NCBI RefSeq assembly: GCF_000308475.2
Contig: NZ_BAFT02000010.1
Location: 18,010 to 82,009 of the forward strand
Source of the DNA: Nocardia brasiliensis NBRC 14402
GTDB lineage: Bacteria > Actinomycetota > Actinomycetes > Mycobacteriales > Mycobacteriaceae
Direction: 5' to 3'
DNA: 64,000 bases
Numbering within the stretch: position 1 is the stretch's first letter; each line of letters begins with the position of its first letter. Under the pieces are notes generated by a model. It was not told the origin of the DNA. It was given only the letters and a program-made list of their open reading frames with translations, and did no database searches. Shown here piece after piece: positions 1 through 7,809 of the stretch. The translations under genes were made by a program, and so were the position numbers.

Positions 1-101
1 CTCAGGTCACTGACGCGCACGCCAGTCTCTCTCGTATTCAAGGCTCGCCGAGAACGGCTGGCGCGTTTCGTTCGGGAGCTGCCGCACGATGTTTCGCACT
101 C

Positions 102-133
102 CGCGCGCGTGTCGCTCAGCTGACACGCGCGCG
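102..133. terminator. Perfect 12-bp hairpin, possible terminator
   Basis: Arms 102-113 and 122-133 are perfect reverse complements (CGCGCGCGTGTC against GACACGCGCGCG) with an 8-nt loop. No T-run follows. It lies in the 446-bp stretch before the first gene, where nothing else convincing was seen. Confidence 0.4.
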
Positions 134-446
134 ACGACGGGATGTGCGCGGCTATCGCTCCGACGCACTCGAGTTCAGTTCGTAGGTCGCGCGTCCGGCC
201 GAAATCGGTTTGCTGAAGCCGGAGCTGGTTTGCTGAGCCCCGCGTAGCAACATATTTCGCGGCGCGCGGGCGTGTTCCGGGACCGAAGGACGGTCCGGAA
301 CCGCGCACGCCAGGTAGATTTTCAGTGTGGGATCGACGGCGTGCCAGGCATCGGACGAGACACCGACGCGGTGAATTGTCCGACACCCCAGTGCGTTGCT
401 CGAAGTTCGCGGAGCTGATTCGTGCAACCATCGGGAGGTGCCGGAA

Positions 447-1190
447 ATGCTATCGAAAGCTTCGTCGCTCTGGTACGTCGACGCATCCGACCCGTTGACG
501 GTACTGCGCGCCAATCACGACCCGGATCCCGATGCCGCATTGGCGCTTGCCAAACAGTTGCACAGCGATCGCGACGTCCTGCCGATCATGGTCGGCACGC
601 TGGCCGGATGCGCGGGCCCGGACCTCGACGAGGTCTACATCGGCTGCTACCCCGGCGTCACCGTGGTGTGCTCGGCGCAGGCCGCCCGCATCCACCCGAC
701 CGAGTTGCCGGAACTGCTGGTGCGGCCGCTGGCCTCGGAGCACACCTACTTGGTGTCGTTCGACACCGCGCACGGGTGGGGCGCGTTCGCGCATTGGGAG
801 CGTGGCGAATTCCGCCGGGCGTTCAGCTCGAGCCGGGTCAACATCCTGGAGGACGAGGGACTCCCCCTGGTGTGGGAACGCCCGTACTGGGCGGGTGAGC
901 ACCCGGTGCGCTGGCAAGCCGGTGAACTCCCCGACCCGCAGACCCTGCCCTTCGATCCGCCCGACTTCGCCGACGCCGCGAACAACGAATGGCTCGGCTT
1001 CCACTACCGCGCACCGGGCCCTGCGGGCGCACTGGTGCCCGGCGATGTGGCGGTGTGCGGATTCACGCTCTACCCGAAAGGGCAGGCGCCCGACCCGGCC
1101 ACCCTGGTCCCGCCCGAGGAAGAACCGGAGAGCGTCCGCCCTCGGCGCGGCCTGTTCGGCTGGCTCCGCGGCTCCGACCGCGTGTCCTGA
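447..1190 (+). CDS. DUF6928 family protein
   Basis: A 247-residue protein of unknown function. The N-terminal pattern SLWYVDASDP, followed by a YIGCYPGVTVV block, matches my recollection of the actinobacterial DUF6928 family. There is no signal peptide or membrane segment, so it is probably cytoplasmic. The end is acidic, then basic (RPRRGLFGWLR). The ATG at 447 is chosen because GGGAGGTG lies about 7 nt upstream; an in-frame ATG at 396 has no such support. Its stop codon abuts the stop of the convergent DUF2537 gene with no intervening base. Confidence 0.75.
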   Translation: MLSKASSLWYVDASDPLTVLRANHDPDPDAALALAKQLHSDRDVLPIMVGTLAGCAGPDLDEVYIGCYPGVTVVCSAQAARIHPTELPELLVRPLASEHTYLVSFDTAHGWGAFAHWERGEFRRAFSSSRVNILEDEGLPLVWERPYWAGEHPVRWQAGELPDPQTLPFDPPDFADAANNEWLGFHYRAPGPAGALVPGDVAVCGFTLYPKGQAPDPATLVPPEEEPESVRPRRGLFGWLRGSDRVS

Positions 1191-1475
1191 TCAGCTCGCG
1201 AGGCCACCGAGCAGCAGCACCAACCAGCCGAGCCCCACCCCGGCGACACCGCCGAGCACCACCCATCTGGTCACCGGAGCCTCGCGCAACCGCCAAGCGG
1301 TCGGCGCGGCGCCGCCGGCCGCGACCACGTTCACCGCGACCGCGAGCAGGGGATGCACCTCGGCGAGCGCCCGCCCGAACGAATACACCGCGATCGCGCT
1401 CAGCAGCGCGACCATGATCGTGACGGTCAACCCGGCGCCCCACGGCGCCGGGCTCTGGGTGGGCGGATAGGTCAT
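1191..1475 (-). CDS. DUF2537 family membrane protein
   Basis: A 94-residue protein with three predicted membrane helices (about residues 13-35, 41-58 and 70-92). Length and sequence style match the Rv0882 family (DUF2537), whose function is unknown. The ATG at 1475 overlaps the TGA of the upstream methyltransferase as ATGA (1472-1475), so translation is probably coupled. In M. tuberculosis the Rv0881 methyltransferase is likewise next to Rv0882, which supports the assignment. Confidence 0.8.
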   Translation of the reverse strand: MTYPPTQSPAPWGAGLTVTIMVALLSAIAVYSFGRALAEVHPLLAVAVNVVAAGGAAPTAWRLREAPVTRWVVLGGVAGVGLGWLVLLLGGLAS

Positions 1476-2272
1476 GTGCGTACCCGCTCGTAGAAGGCCA
1501 TGGCCGCGGCGGTCGCGACATTGAGCGAATCGGTGCCCGGCGACATGGGAATTCGCGCGCGCACATCGGTGGCCCGCATCGCTTCCTCGGTCAGCCCCGG
1601 TCCCTCGGCGCCGAGCAACAGTGCCACACGCTCCCCTGTCATCGCGGCGGCCAGCGTCATCGCCTTCGCGTCGGGGGTGAGGGCGATGATCTGGAAACCT
1701 TTGCGCCGCAGTATATCCAGACCATCCGGCCAATCCGGCACGGAAGCGAACGGCACCCGCAGCACATGCCCCATGGAGACCCGCACCGCGCGCCGGTACA
1801 GCGGGTCGGCGCACCGATCGCCGAACAGGATCGCCTCCGCGCCGAGCCCCGCGGCGTTGCGGAACATCGCGCCGAGGTTCTCGTGGTCGTTGACGCCCTC
1901 CAGCACCGCCACCGTGCGCGCGTGCGCGGTGACCTCGTCCAGACTCAGCGGCGCCGGCCGGGGCGCGACCGCCAGCACACCGCGGTTGAGATGGAACCCG
2001 ACCACCTCCGCCATCACCTCGGCCGAGGTCCGGTAGTACGGCACCGCGACATCGGCCAGATCCCCGGCGAGCTCCACGCGGCGCTTGTCCACCCCGAACA
2101 ACGCCGTCGGGGTGAACCGCGAAGCCAGCATCCGCTGGACCACCACCACCCCTTCGGCGATCACCAGTCCACGCCGCCCGGGCAGATCGGGCCGGCGGTC
2201 GGCGGAGTTGAGGTCGCGGAAGTCATCCACCCGCGGGTCGGCGGGGTCATCGATATCGATCACTTCGGCCAC
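1472..2272 (-). CDS. TrmH/SpoU family RNA 2'-O-methyltransferase
   Basis: A SPOUT-class, SAM-dependent enzyme that methylates ribose 2'-OH in tRNA or rRNA; the target cannot be read from sequence. The N-terminal part resembles an RNA-binding substrate domain. The C-terminal half has the three SpoU motifs: NLGAMFRNAAGLGA, LLLGAEGPGL, and IPMSPGTDSLNVATAAAM, which form the trefoil-knot SAM site. The GTG at 2272 is preferred because the region upstream is disordered and low complexity, and a weak AGGA lies upstream. It is the likely orthologue of Rv0881 and is coupled to the DUF2537 gene by a 4-bp overlap. Confidence 0.85.
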   Translation of the reverse strand: MAEVIDIDDPADPRVDDFRDLNSADRRPDLPGRRGLVIAEGVVVVQRMLASRFTPTALFGVDKRRVELAGDLADVAVPYYRTSAEVMAEVVGFHLNRGVLAVAPRPAPLSLDEVTAHARTVAVLEGVNDHENLGAMFRNAAGLGAEAILFGDRCADPLYRRAVRVSMGHVLRVPFASVPDWPDGLDILRRKGFQIIALTPDAKAMTLAAAMTGERVALLLGAEGPGLTEEAMRATDVRARIPMSPGTDSLNVATAAAMAFYERVRT

Positions 2273-2457
2273 GGCTACATCCTGCCCGTCCGGGCTACCG
2301 CGTGGCGCGACCGGTGTCCGATCCCCGCTACCGGGTGCGCCGGAAGCGGAGCCGTCCGTCGCTCGCGATGCCGCGCGAACGTGGTGGCCGTGCCACTGCG
2401 CGCGACCCGGGCGAAAATCGAGTGCGTGGCGCGCTCGGGGCGTGGGAGGGTGCAACG

Positions 2458-3663
2458 ATGACGTTGACTGACGGCATCACCATCCGCTCTGCCACCGAGG
2501 ACGATCTGAGTTCGATCAGGACGCTGGTGGCGACCTCGTTCGGCGCCTACGGGCCCGCGGGCTTCCGCGAACACAGCCGGCAGCTGTTCGCGCCGGCCGA
2601 CGCGATCGTCGCGGTCGACGACGGTGTGGTGGTCGGGCATGTGAAATCCCGGCGGATGACGGTGACCGTGCCGGGCGAGCGGGCGGTGGACGGCTGCGGG
2701 ATCGCCGCGGTCGGTGTGGCGCCGACGCATCGGCGGCGCGGGATCCTGCGGGCGATGTACACCGAGCAGCATCGGCGCACCGAGGCGGCGGGACTGGCGC
2801 TGACGCTGTTCACGGCCAGCGAGGGCAGCATCTACGGGCGGTTCGGCTACGGACCGGCGGTGCGGGAGAACGCGGTCTCCATCGATCGGCGTTTCGCCGA
2901 ATTCCGGCCCACCACACCGGATCCGGGCGGCGTGCTGCTCGCCGAAGCGGCCGAGGTCACCGCGCACGTCGAGGCCGTCTACGACCGGTGGCGCAGGTTC
3001 ACCCCCGGTGTGCAGGTGCGCCCGGCGGCCTCGTGGGCGATGCTGTTCGCCGATCCGGAGCAGGTCCGCGACGGCGGCTCAGAGCTTTTCGCGTTCACCC
3101 ATCCGGATGGCTATGCGCTGTACCGGAATCATTTCACCGAGTCCGAGCGCACCGTCGACGTGCTGGAGCTGCGGGCGGTCACCGCCGAGGCGCACGCCGC
3201 GCTGTGGCGGGCGCTGCTCGGGCTGGATCTGGCGCAGCGGGTGAAAGCCGTACTGGGCGACAATGATCCGCTGCCCTACCTGCTGACCGATCCGCGGCTG
3301 GTGCGCACCACCGCCCGCGAGGACGGACTGTGGTTGCGGCTCATGGACATTCCCGCGGCCTTGACCGCGCGCACGTACCGGCGCGACCTGGAACTCGTGC
3401 TGGCGGTACAGGATCCGTTCCGCGACGCGGGCGGCACGTTCGCCCTGCGCGTCCGCAACGGCGTCGCCGAGTGCGCGCCCACCACCCGCGCCCCGCAGCT
3501 CGAACTCGGCATCGACGTGCTCGCGAGCATGTATCTCGGCGCCTATCCGGCCCGAGTCTTCGCCGCCGCCAACCGGCTCCAGGCCAAGGACCCCGCCGAC
3601 CTGGCGGCCCTGCAGGAAGCCTTCGGCACCGACCGCGACGCGGTACTCGGCTGGTTCTTCTGA
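2458..3663 (+). CDS. Eis-like GNAT N-acetyltransferase
   Basis: A 401-residue Eis-family acetyltransferase; M. tuberculosis Eis has 402 residues. Family members use acetyl-CoA to modify aminoglycosides, or lysines of host and bacterial proteins. The acetyl-CoA motif VGVAPTHRRRGILRAM is at residues 85-100. Tyr126 in ASEGSIYGRFGYG corresponds in number to the general acid of Eis, and the protein ends in Phe, whose terminal carboxylate serves as base in Eis. The second half carries the SCP2-like and second GNAT-fold regions. The ATG at 2458 has GGGAGGG upstream. It is divergent from the methyltransferase gene. Confidence 0.85.
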   Translation: MTLTDGITIRSATEDDLSSIRTLVATSFGAYGPAGFREHSRQLFAPADAIVAVDDGVVVGHVKSRRMTVTVPGERAVDGCGIAAVGVAPTHRRRGILRAMYTEQHRRTEAAGLALTLFTASEGSIYGRFGYGPAVRENAVSIDRRFAEFRPTTPDPGGVLLAEAAEVTAHVEAVYDRWRRFTPGVQVRPAASWAMLFADPEQVRDGGSELFAFTHPDGYALYRNHFTESERTVDVLELRAVTAEAHAALWRALLGLDLAQRVKAVLGDNDPLPYLLTDPRLVRTTAREDGLWLRLMDIPAALTARTYRRDLELVLAVQDPFRDAGGTFALRVRNGVAECAPTTRAPQLELGIDVLASMYLGAYPARVFAAANRLQAKDPADLAALQEAFGTDRDAVLGWFF

Positions 3664-3669
3664 ACCCGG

Positions 3670-3697
3670 CCGGAGCACACGGCCACGTGTGCTCCGG
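3670..3697. terminator. Hairpin terminator after the Eis-like gene
   Basis: An 11-bp perfect stem (CCGGAGCACAC against GTGTGCTCCGG) with a 6-nt loop begins 7 nt after the Eis-like stop codon. No T-run is present, as is common in actinobacteria. Confidence 0.6.
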
Positions 3698-3722
3698 GCC
3701 GAGTGCTGGCATGCTGGTGGGT

Positions 3723-4124
3723 GTGAAGCCGATTCAGCTCGTCCTCAACATCCTCTGGTTGGTGTTCGTCGGTTTCTGGATGGCATTGGGCTACATCCTG
3801 GCCGGCGTCATCTGCTGCATCCTGATCATCACGATCCCGTGGGGCATCGCGTCGTTCCGGATCGCCGCCTACGCGCTGTGGCCGTTCGGCCGCACCACGG
3901 TGGAGAAGCCGGGCTCGGGTGCGGGCTCGCTGGTCGGCAATATCATCTGGTTCATCGTCGCGGGCTGGTGGCTCGCGCTCGGCCATCTGCTGACCAGCAT
4001 CCCGCTGTTCATCTCGATCATCGGAATCCCGTTCGGCTGGGCCAACCTCAAACTGATTCCGCTGTCGCTGTTCCCGCTCGGCCGCGACATCGTCGACAGC
4101 GACCAGCCGTTCGGCGCGCGCTGA
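3723..4124 (+). CDS. YccF domain membrane protein
   Basis: A 133-residue inner-membrane protein with two YccF domains, each a hydrophobic hairpin ending in a conserved Pro-Trp/Pro-Phe-Gly type turn (IPWGIASFR, IPFGWANLK). The function is unknown. The GTG at 3723 is chosen over the ATG at 3711 because the family starts close to the LVLNILWLVF helix, and CATGCT lies 7 nt before the GTG in the position of a leaderless -10. The stop nearly abuts that of the convergent MarR gene. Confidence 0.8.
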   Translation: MKPIQLVLNILWLVFVGFWMALGYILAGVICCILIITIPWGIASFRIAAYALWPFGRTTVEKPGSGAGSLVGNIIWFIVAGWWLALGHLLTSIPLFISIIGIPFGWANLKLIPLSLFPLGRDIVDSDQPFGAR

Positions 4125-4125
4125 G

Positions 4126-4563
4126 TTATTCGGATTGGTCGACGATCTGCTTCATGATGCCGACCGCGCGGGTCAGCACCACGATCTGATCCTCGGTCAG
4201 ACCCGAAAGCTGCTCGGTCATCCAGGCTTCCCTGGCGTTGGTCTCGTCGGCGATCAACGCGCGGCCCGCCTCGGACAGCGACACGATGATCTGGCGGCCG
4301 TCGGTGGGGTGCGGTTTGCGCTCGACCAGACCGAGATCGGTGAGCGAGGCGATGACTCTGGTCATCGACGGCGGCTGGACGCGCTCCTTCGCGGCAAGCG
4401 CACCCGGGGTCATCGCACCGTCCCGAGAAAGGGTCGCGAGGGCGGACAGCTGGGTCAGCGAAATCTGCGCGTCGGCACGTCGACCACGCAGATGACGCGT
4501 CAGCCGGACCACCGCCAGCGAGAGTTCACCGGCGAGGGTTCGAACATCGGATGGCGTTGTCAC
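4126..4563 (-). CDS. MarR family transcriptional regulator
   Basis: A 145-residue winged-helix regulator, the likely orthologue of Rv0880. The central region holds the recognition helix (PPSMTRVIASLTDLGLVERK), and the wing contains HPTDGRQIIVSLSEAG, the classic MarR wing with its conserved Asp-x-Arg. The GTG start has no ribosome-binding site but lies 8 nt behind TATCGT, so a leaderless message is likely. It is divergent from the DUF2530 gene; no clear operator palindrome was seen in the 119-bp gap. Confidence 0.9.
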   Translation of the reverse strand: MTTPSDVRTLAGELSLAVVRLTRHLRGRRADAQISLTQLSALATLSRDGAMTPGALAAKERVQPPSMTRVIASLTDLGLVERKPHPTDGRQIIVSLSEAGRALIADETNAREAWMTEQLSGLTEDQIVVLTRAVGIMKQIVDQSE

Positions 4564-4571
4564 AGAGGTGA

Positions 4572-4577
4572 ACGATA
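4572..4577 (-). promoter_or_regulatory. -10 box for leaderless MarR transcript
   Basis: TATCGT on the minus strand ends 8 nt before the GTG at 4563, and no Shine-Dalgarno sequence is present. Confidence 0.5.
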
Positions 4578-4669
4578 CGGGACCGGTGGCCGACGGACCG
4601 GCGTTCTCGCCGGTACGCGCACAGCCGCAGCCACATCGGCGGTGCGCGGGCCGTCCGGCACGCCGCCGT

Positions 4670-4675
4670 TATGCT
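4670..4675 (+). promoter_or_regulatory. -10 box for leaderless DUF2530 transcript
   Basis: TATGCT ends 7 nt before the GTG at 4683, with no Shine-Dalgarno sequence. This is the reason for choosing the GTG over the ATG at 4671, which lies inside the box. Confidence 0.6.
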
Positions 4676-4682
4676 GGGTGAC

Positions 4683-4922
4683 GTGACTCAGAACGTGCCG
4701 CAGATCCCGCCGCGGCTGACCGATCCGCGGCCCGTGCTCGCGGTCGGCTGCGTGCTCTGGCTGATCGCCACCGTGGTGGTGTGGGCCGGTGGCGATCGGT
4801 GGGCGTCGGTACTGCCGGTCTGCCTGATGGGGCTGGTGGTCGGCGGGCTCGCGCTCGGAATCTTCCTGATCCAGCGGCGCGGTGCGCGGCGCGGCGACAA
4901 GGGCGCGCAGACCGGGCTCTGA
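4683..4922 (+). CDS. DUF2530 family membrane protein
   Basis: A 79-residue protein with two membrane helices (about residues 18-35 and 41-63), a Pro-rich N-terminus and a basic C-terminus. It is the likely counterpart of Rv0879c (DUF2530), function unknown. It has the same neighbours as in M. tuberculosis, next to a MarR gene of the Rv0880 type. Confidence 0.75.
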   Translation: MTQNVPQIPPRLTDPRPVLAVGCVLWLIATVVVWAGGDRWASVLPVCLMGLVVGGLALGIFLIQRRGARRGDKGAQTGL

Positions 4923-4925
4923 GCG

Positions 4926-6983
4926 TCAGCGCACCTCGAAGTCGTTGCTGGTGCCCGTGAACGGGTGCAGCGCGCCGTCGGGGCTCAGGCTGTCGGCGTA
5001 GTGCTGCAGCCGGTAGCGGCCCGGCGTGGCATCGGCCGGGATATCCCAGGTGAACCGCGCGACCGAGTCCGCGGCACCGCGCTTGCTCCAGTGGAATTTC
5101 ACCGCCCACTCGCCCTCGTTGGCCACCCGGATCCAGTCGCCCGCGGGATTCCGCCGCTGCACCTCCAGAAAGGTGCCGTTGCGGCGCGGGTTGTGTTTCG
5201 GGTGGGCCGAGACGAATTCGGCGACGACCTGAGCACCCGCGCCGTAAACCGGTGCGGGCTGGATCAATACGTCGCCGAAGGCCCGGCCCGGCGGGGTGGT
5301 GTCCGGCCCAGCACCCGGCTGGAAGTTGGGTTGCAGGTGGGACACGTCACGCGGGGCGGGCCCGCGCGGCACCTGCTGCCTGGCCGCGAACGCCGTTGCC
5401 AGCCGGGTGAATTCCTGCTGATACGCGCCGAGGGTGTAGCGGCCGAACAACGTCGAGGCGCCCTCGTACTGCTGCGCGTCGTATTCCTCGGGGGTGGTGA
5501 CGTATTCGTGGTAGGCGTTCGCGTAGCCCTGCATGAGGACCTGTTCCAGCGGGACGCCGAGCGCGTCCGCGACCGCCCGGCGCACCCGCAGTCCGGCGGT
5601 GATGGTGAATTCCCCACCGGCGGCGGCCAAATAGAGCTCACCGATCCGGACCAGCTGGATCGGCAGCACGTTCGGCACCCAGGCCACCGGCGGCAGCAGG
5701 CCGAGCGGCGCGGCGATCGCCTTGGGCGCCTGGGCATCCGCGAGCCACGCCGGCGCGGGCGTGTTCGGGTCGCCGAGCGCCTGCAGGAACGGATTGCGCA
5801 CGCCTTCCGGGATGGGCACCCCCGGTAGCCCCGGACCGTCCTCGATGCTGCCCGCGATGAGCGAGACGCCCGCCGCGGCCGGCGCGGTGTGCCTGGGCTG
5901 CCCGTCCGGGGTGAAACGGCCGTCGACGGCGATATCGGCCAGGTCGATGTAGCAGAGCAGCGCGTCGACCGGTCCGCTGGTCGAGCGGGCCTGCGCCAGC
6001 GCGTCTTTCGACGCCCGGTACTGCCGCTCGCCGATGATCCGGGTGTTCTCGAACTCGTCCTCGGTAGGCCCGGAGCCGGGACGCAGGTTCAGGTTCGGCG
6101 ACATATCGCCCGCGTTGGTCTGCGCGAAGGCCGCGACGAAGCCGGGGTCGCCGTCGAGGTAGCGGACGCCGTGCTCGAGATGCTCGTAGGAGAACGCCGC
6201 GTAACCCTTGTTGTCCGCGCTGATCAGTCGATTCTGGTTGGTCATCGAGGTGTTGTGGGTGGCGAACCAGGTGATCGCGCCGACCTGTCGACCGCCCTTG
6301 ACGAGGGACAGCACCGTGACCGCCGGGTCGATGGCCTCGGGAAAATGTTGTTTGTCGGCAATCGGATTGAGTTCCCAGGCCACCCTCGACCGATTGACGC
6401 TCGCGTCGTGCAGTTCGCCGCGCCCCAACGCCAGCGCGCCGGGACCGAGATCGGCGTGCGCGGCCGCGACGGCCTCGACGATGCCGTTCACCTCCGCGTT
6501 GTATACCTGCTGCTGAAAACCCATGATGGACAGGTTGTATGCGTAATCGTTGCTGGAGCCGCCACAGGTCGCGTGCGAATGCGTCGAGGTGAGCAACACG
6601 TTCTGTTCGGTGTATTGATCGCCGAAGCGGCGCGCGAGTTCGGTCAGGACGCCGCGGTGCACGGACTGGAAAATCATGCCGTTCTCGGCCACCACGAACA
6701 CGATTCGCCGGCCGCCCGCGCCGATGATGAACGCTCTGGCTCGCGGACGCAGGTGGATGCCGGCGGTCTGCTGCTCGAACTGCGAATAGCCCATCATTCC
6801 GCATTCCGCCGCCGGACCGGTGATGTCGGAGAGACCGACACCGATCTCGTAGCCGCCGGAATCCGGCGCCGCGGCGGCCCGCGCGCCCGAGCGCTCGGCC
6901 AGGACAGGCACCGTGGCCGCGGCGGCCAGCGTCGCCGAACCGACTACGGTTCGGGCCAGAACGGTTCTGCGCGACAGCGGCAT
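4926..6983 (-). CDS. Tat-exported neutral/alkaline ceramidase
   Basis: A 685-residue secreted zinc hydrolase that cleaves the amide bond of ceramide to give sphingosine and a fatty acid. The N-terminus is a twin-arginine signal (SRRTVL then a hydrophobic stretch to about residue 37). Expected metal and catalytic positions are present: His137 in STHSHATCGG, His243 in ATHNTSM, and the predicted nucleophile Ser295 in NAGDMSPN. The C-terminal 150 residues are the usual Ig-like ceramidase tail. The ATG at 6983 follows a full AAGGAGG. It is divergent from a TetR gene that probably regulates it. Confidence 0.9.
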   Translation of the reverse strand: MPLSRRTVLARTVVGSATLAAAATVPVLAERSGARAAAAPDSGGYEIGVGLSDITGPAAECGMMGYSQFEQQTAGIHLRPRARAFIIGAGGRRIVFVVAENGMIFQSVHRGVLTELARRFGDQYTEQNVLLTSTHSHATCGGSSNDYAYNLSIMGFQQQVYNAEVNGIVEAVAAAHADLGPGALALGRGELHDASVNRSRVAWELNPIADKQHFPEAIDPAVTVLSLVKGGRQVGAITWFATHNTSMTNQNRLISADNKGYAAFSYEHLEHGVRYLDGDPGFVAAFAQTNAGDMSPNLNLRPGSGPTEDEFENTRIIGERQYRASKDALAQARSTSGPVDALLCYIDLADIAVDGRFTPDGQPRHTAPAAAGVSLIAGSIEDGPGLPGVPIPEGVRNPFLQALGDPNTPAPAWLADAQAPKAIAAPLGLLPPVAWVPNVLPIQLVRIGELYLAAAGGEFTITAGLRVRRAVADALGVPLEQVLMQGYANAYHEYVTTPEEYDAQQYEGASTLFGRYTLGAYQQEFTRLATAFAARQQVPRGPAPRDVSHLQPNFQPGAGPDTTPPGRAFGDVLIQPAPVYGAGAQVVAEFVSAHPKHNPRRNGTFLEVQRRNPAGDWIRVANEGEWAVKFHWSKRGAADSVARFTWDIPADATPGRYRLQHYADSLSPDGALHPFTGTSNDFEVR

Positions 6984-7021
6984 ACACGCCTCCTTCGATC
7001 CTGATGGCAGCGAACCACACA

Positions 7022-7039
7022 ACTGGTCACTCGTCCAGT
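7022..7039. promoter_or_regulatory. Candidate TetR operator between ceramidase and TetR genes
   Basis: ACTGGTCACTCGTCCAGT is an imperfect 18-bp palindrome (6 of 9 half-site pairs match, with a perfect 5-bp outer arm). It lies 38 bp before the ceramidase start, in the 113-bp divergent gap. Confidence 0.4.
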
Positions 7040-7096
7040 CCAGATTTTTCGACCAGCGAATTGACTGCACGCGCCTAGAGCGCTTAACTCCCTGAG

Positions 7097-7723
7097 GTGT
7101 CCTCCCGATTGAGCGTCGAAGAAAGACGGGCCCACCTTATCGAGGCCGCGATCGGTCTTGCCGAAAAAAAGGGCGTTGCGGGCGTGACCACGCGCGATGT
7201 CGCCCAGGCGGCGGGCGTCTCGCTTGGTGTGGTCCATTACTGTTTCGAAAACAAGGACGCGCTGATGACCGAGCTGGTCAAGGCGTTGTCGATGGAATTA
7301 CGAGATTCCGTCGACGCCAATGAAACAGTGTGGCAAGACGTCGGAAGTGGAAAAGAAGCGCTTCAAAAATTGATCCGCGCGGGACTGGAACTCATGTGGC
7401 TCAACATTGAGGCAACCCCGGAACGTCAGCTACTCACTTACGAAACAACAACTTACGCACTGCGCGAAGGCGAGCAAACTCCCGCCAAACTCGCGATCGC
7501 GCGCGAGCAGTACAACTTCAACGACTCCACCGTCGCCGACATCCTCGAGCACGCGCGCGACGCGACCGCCAACACCTGGTCGGTGCCGCTGCCGTCACTG
7601 AGCCGATTCACCCTCAACGTGATCGACGGGGTGGTGCTGCGCTGGCTGGTGGACAACGACAGCGAGGCCGTCCGCGCCCAGCTGGATCTGCTCAGCCAGA
7701 TGATCGCGGAGTACGCGTCCTGA
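7097..7723 (+). CDS. TetR family transcriptional regulator
   Basis: A 208-residue regulator. The N-terminal helix-turn-helix is at about residues 25-55 (GVTTRDVAQAAGVSLGVVHYCFENKDAL), of the BetI-like type; the remainder is an all-helical ligand domain. The GTG at 7097 is the first plausible start; its ribosome-binding site is weak. Base composition from 7280 to 7480 is clearly more AT-rich than the neighbours, which may indicate acquisition. The divergent arrangement suggests control of the ceramidase gene, with a lipid or sphingoid base as a possible ligand; that is inference. Confidence 0.85.
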   Translation: MSSRLSVEERRAHLIEAAIGLAEKKGVAGVTTRDVAQAAGVSLGVVHYCFENKDALMTELVKALSMELRDSVDANETVWQDVGSGKEALQKLIRAGLELMWLNIEATPERQLLTYETTTYALREGEQTPAKLAIAREQYNFNDSTVADILEHARDATANTWSVPLPSLSRFTLNVIDGVVLRWLVDNDSEAVRAQLDLLSQMIAEYAS

Positions 7724-7756
7724 ACCTGGTGCAGCACAGCCGTTCTCGCGCAATCT

Positions 7757-7795
7757 GAGTTCCCGCACACCGCGCGGAGTCGGGTGCGGGAACTC
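7757..7795. terminator. Bidirectional terminator between convergent genes
   Basis: Perfect 12-bp arms 7757-7768 and 7784-7795 (GAGTTCCCGCAC against GTGCGGGAACTC) with a 15-nt loop. They lie between the converging TetR and ATPase genes. Confidence 0.75.
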
Positions 7796-7809
7796 GGATC
7801 GTGCGTGCG

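Noticed and set aside
152..514. Minus-strand protein upstream of the DUF6928 gene
   Set aside because: No ribosome-binding site, no recognisable motif, and it overlaps the start region of a better supported gene.
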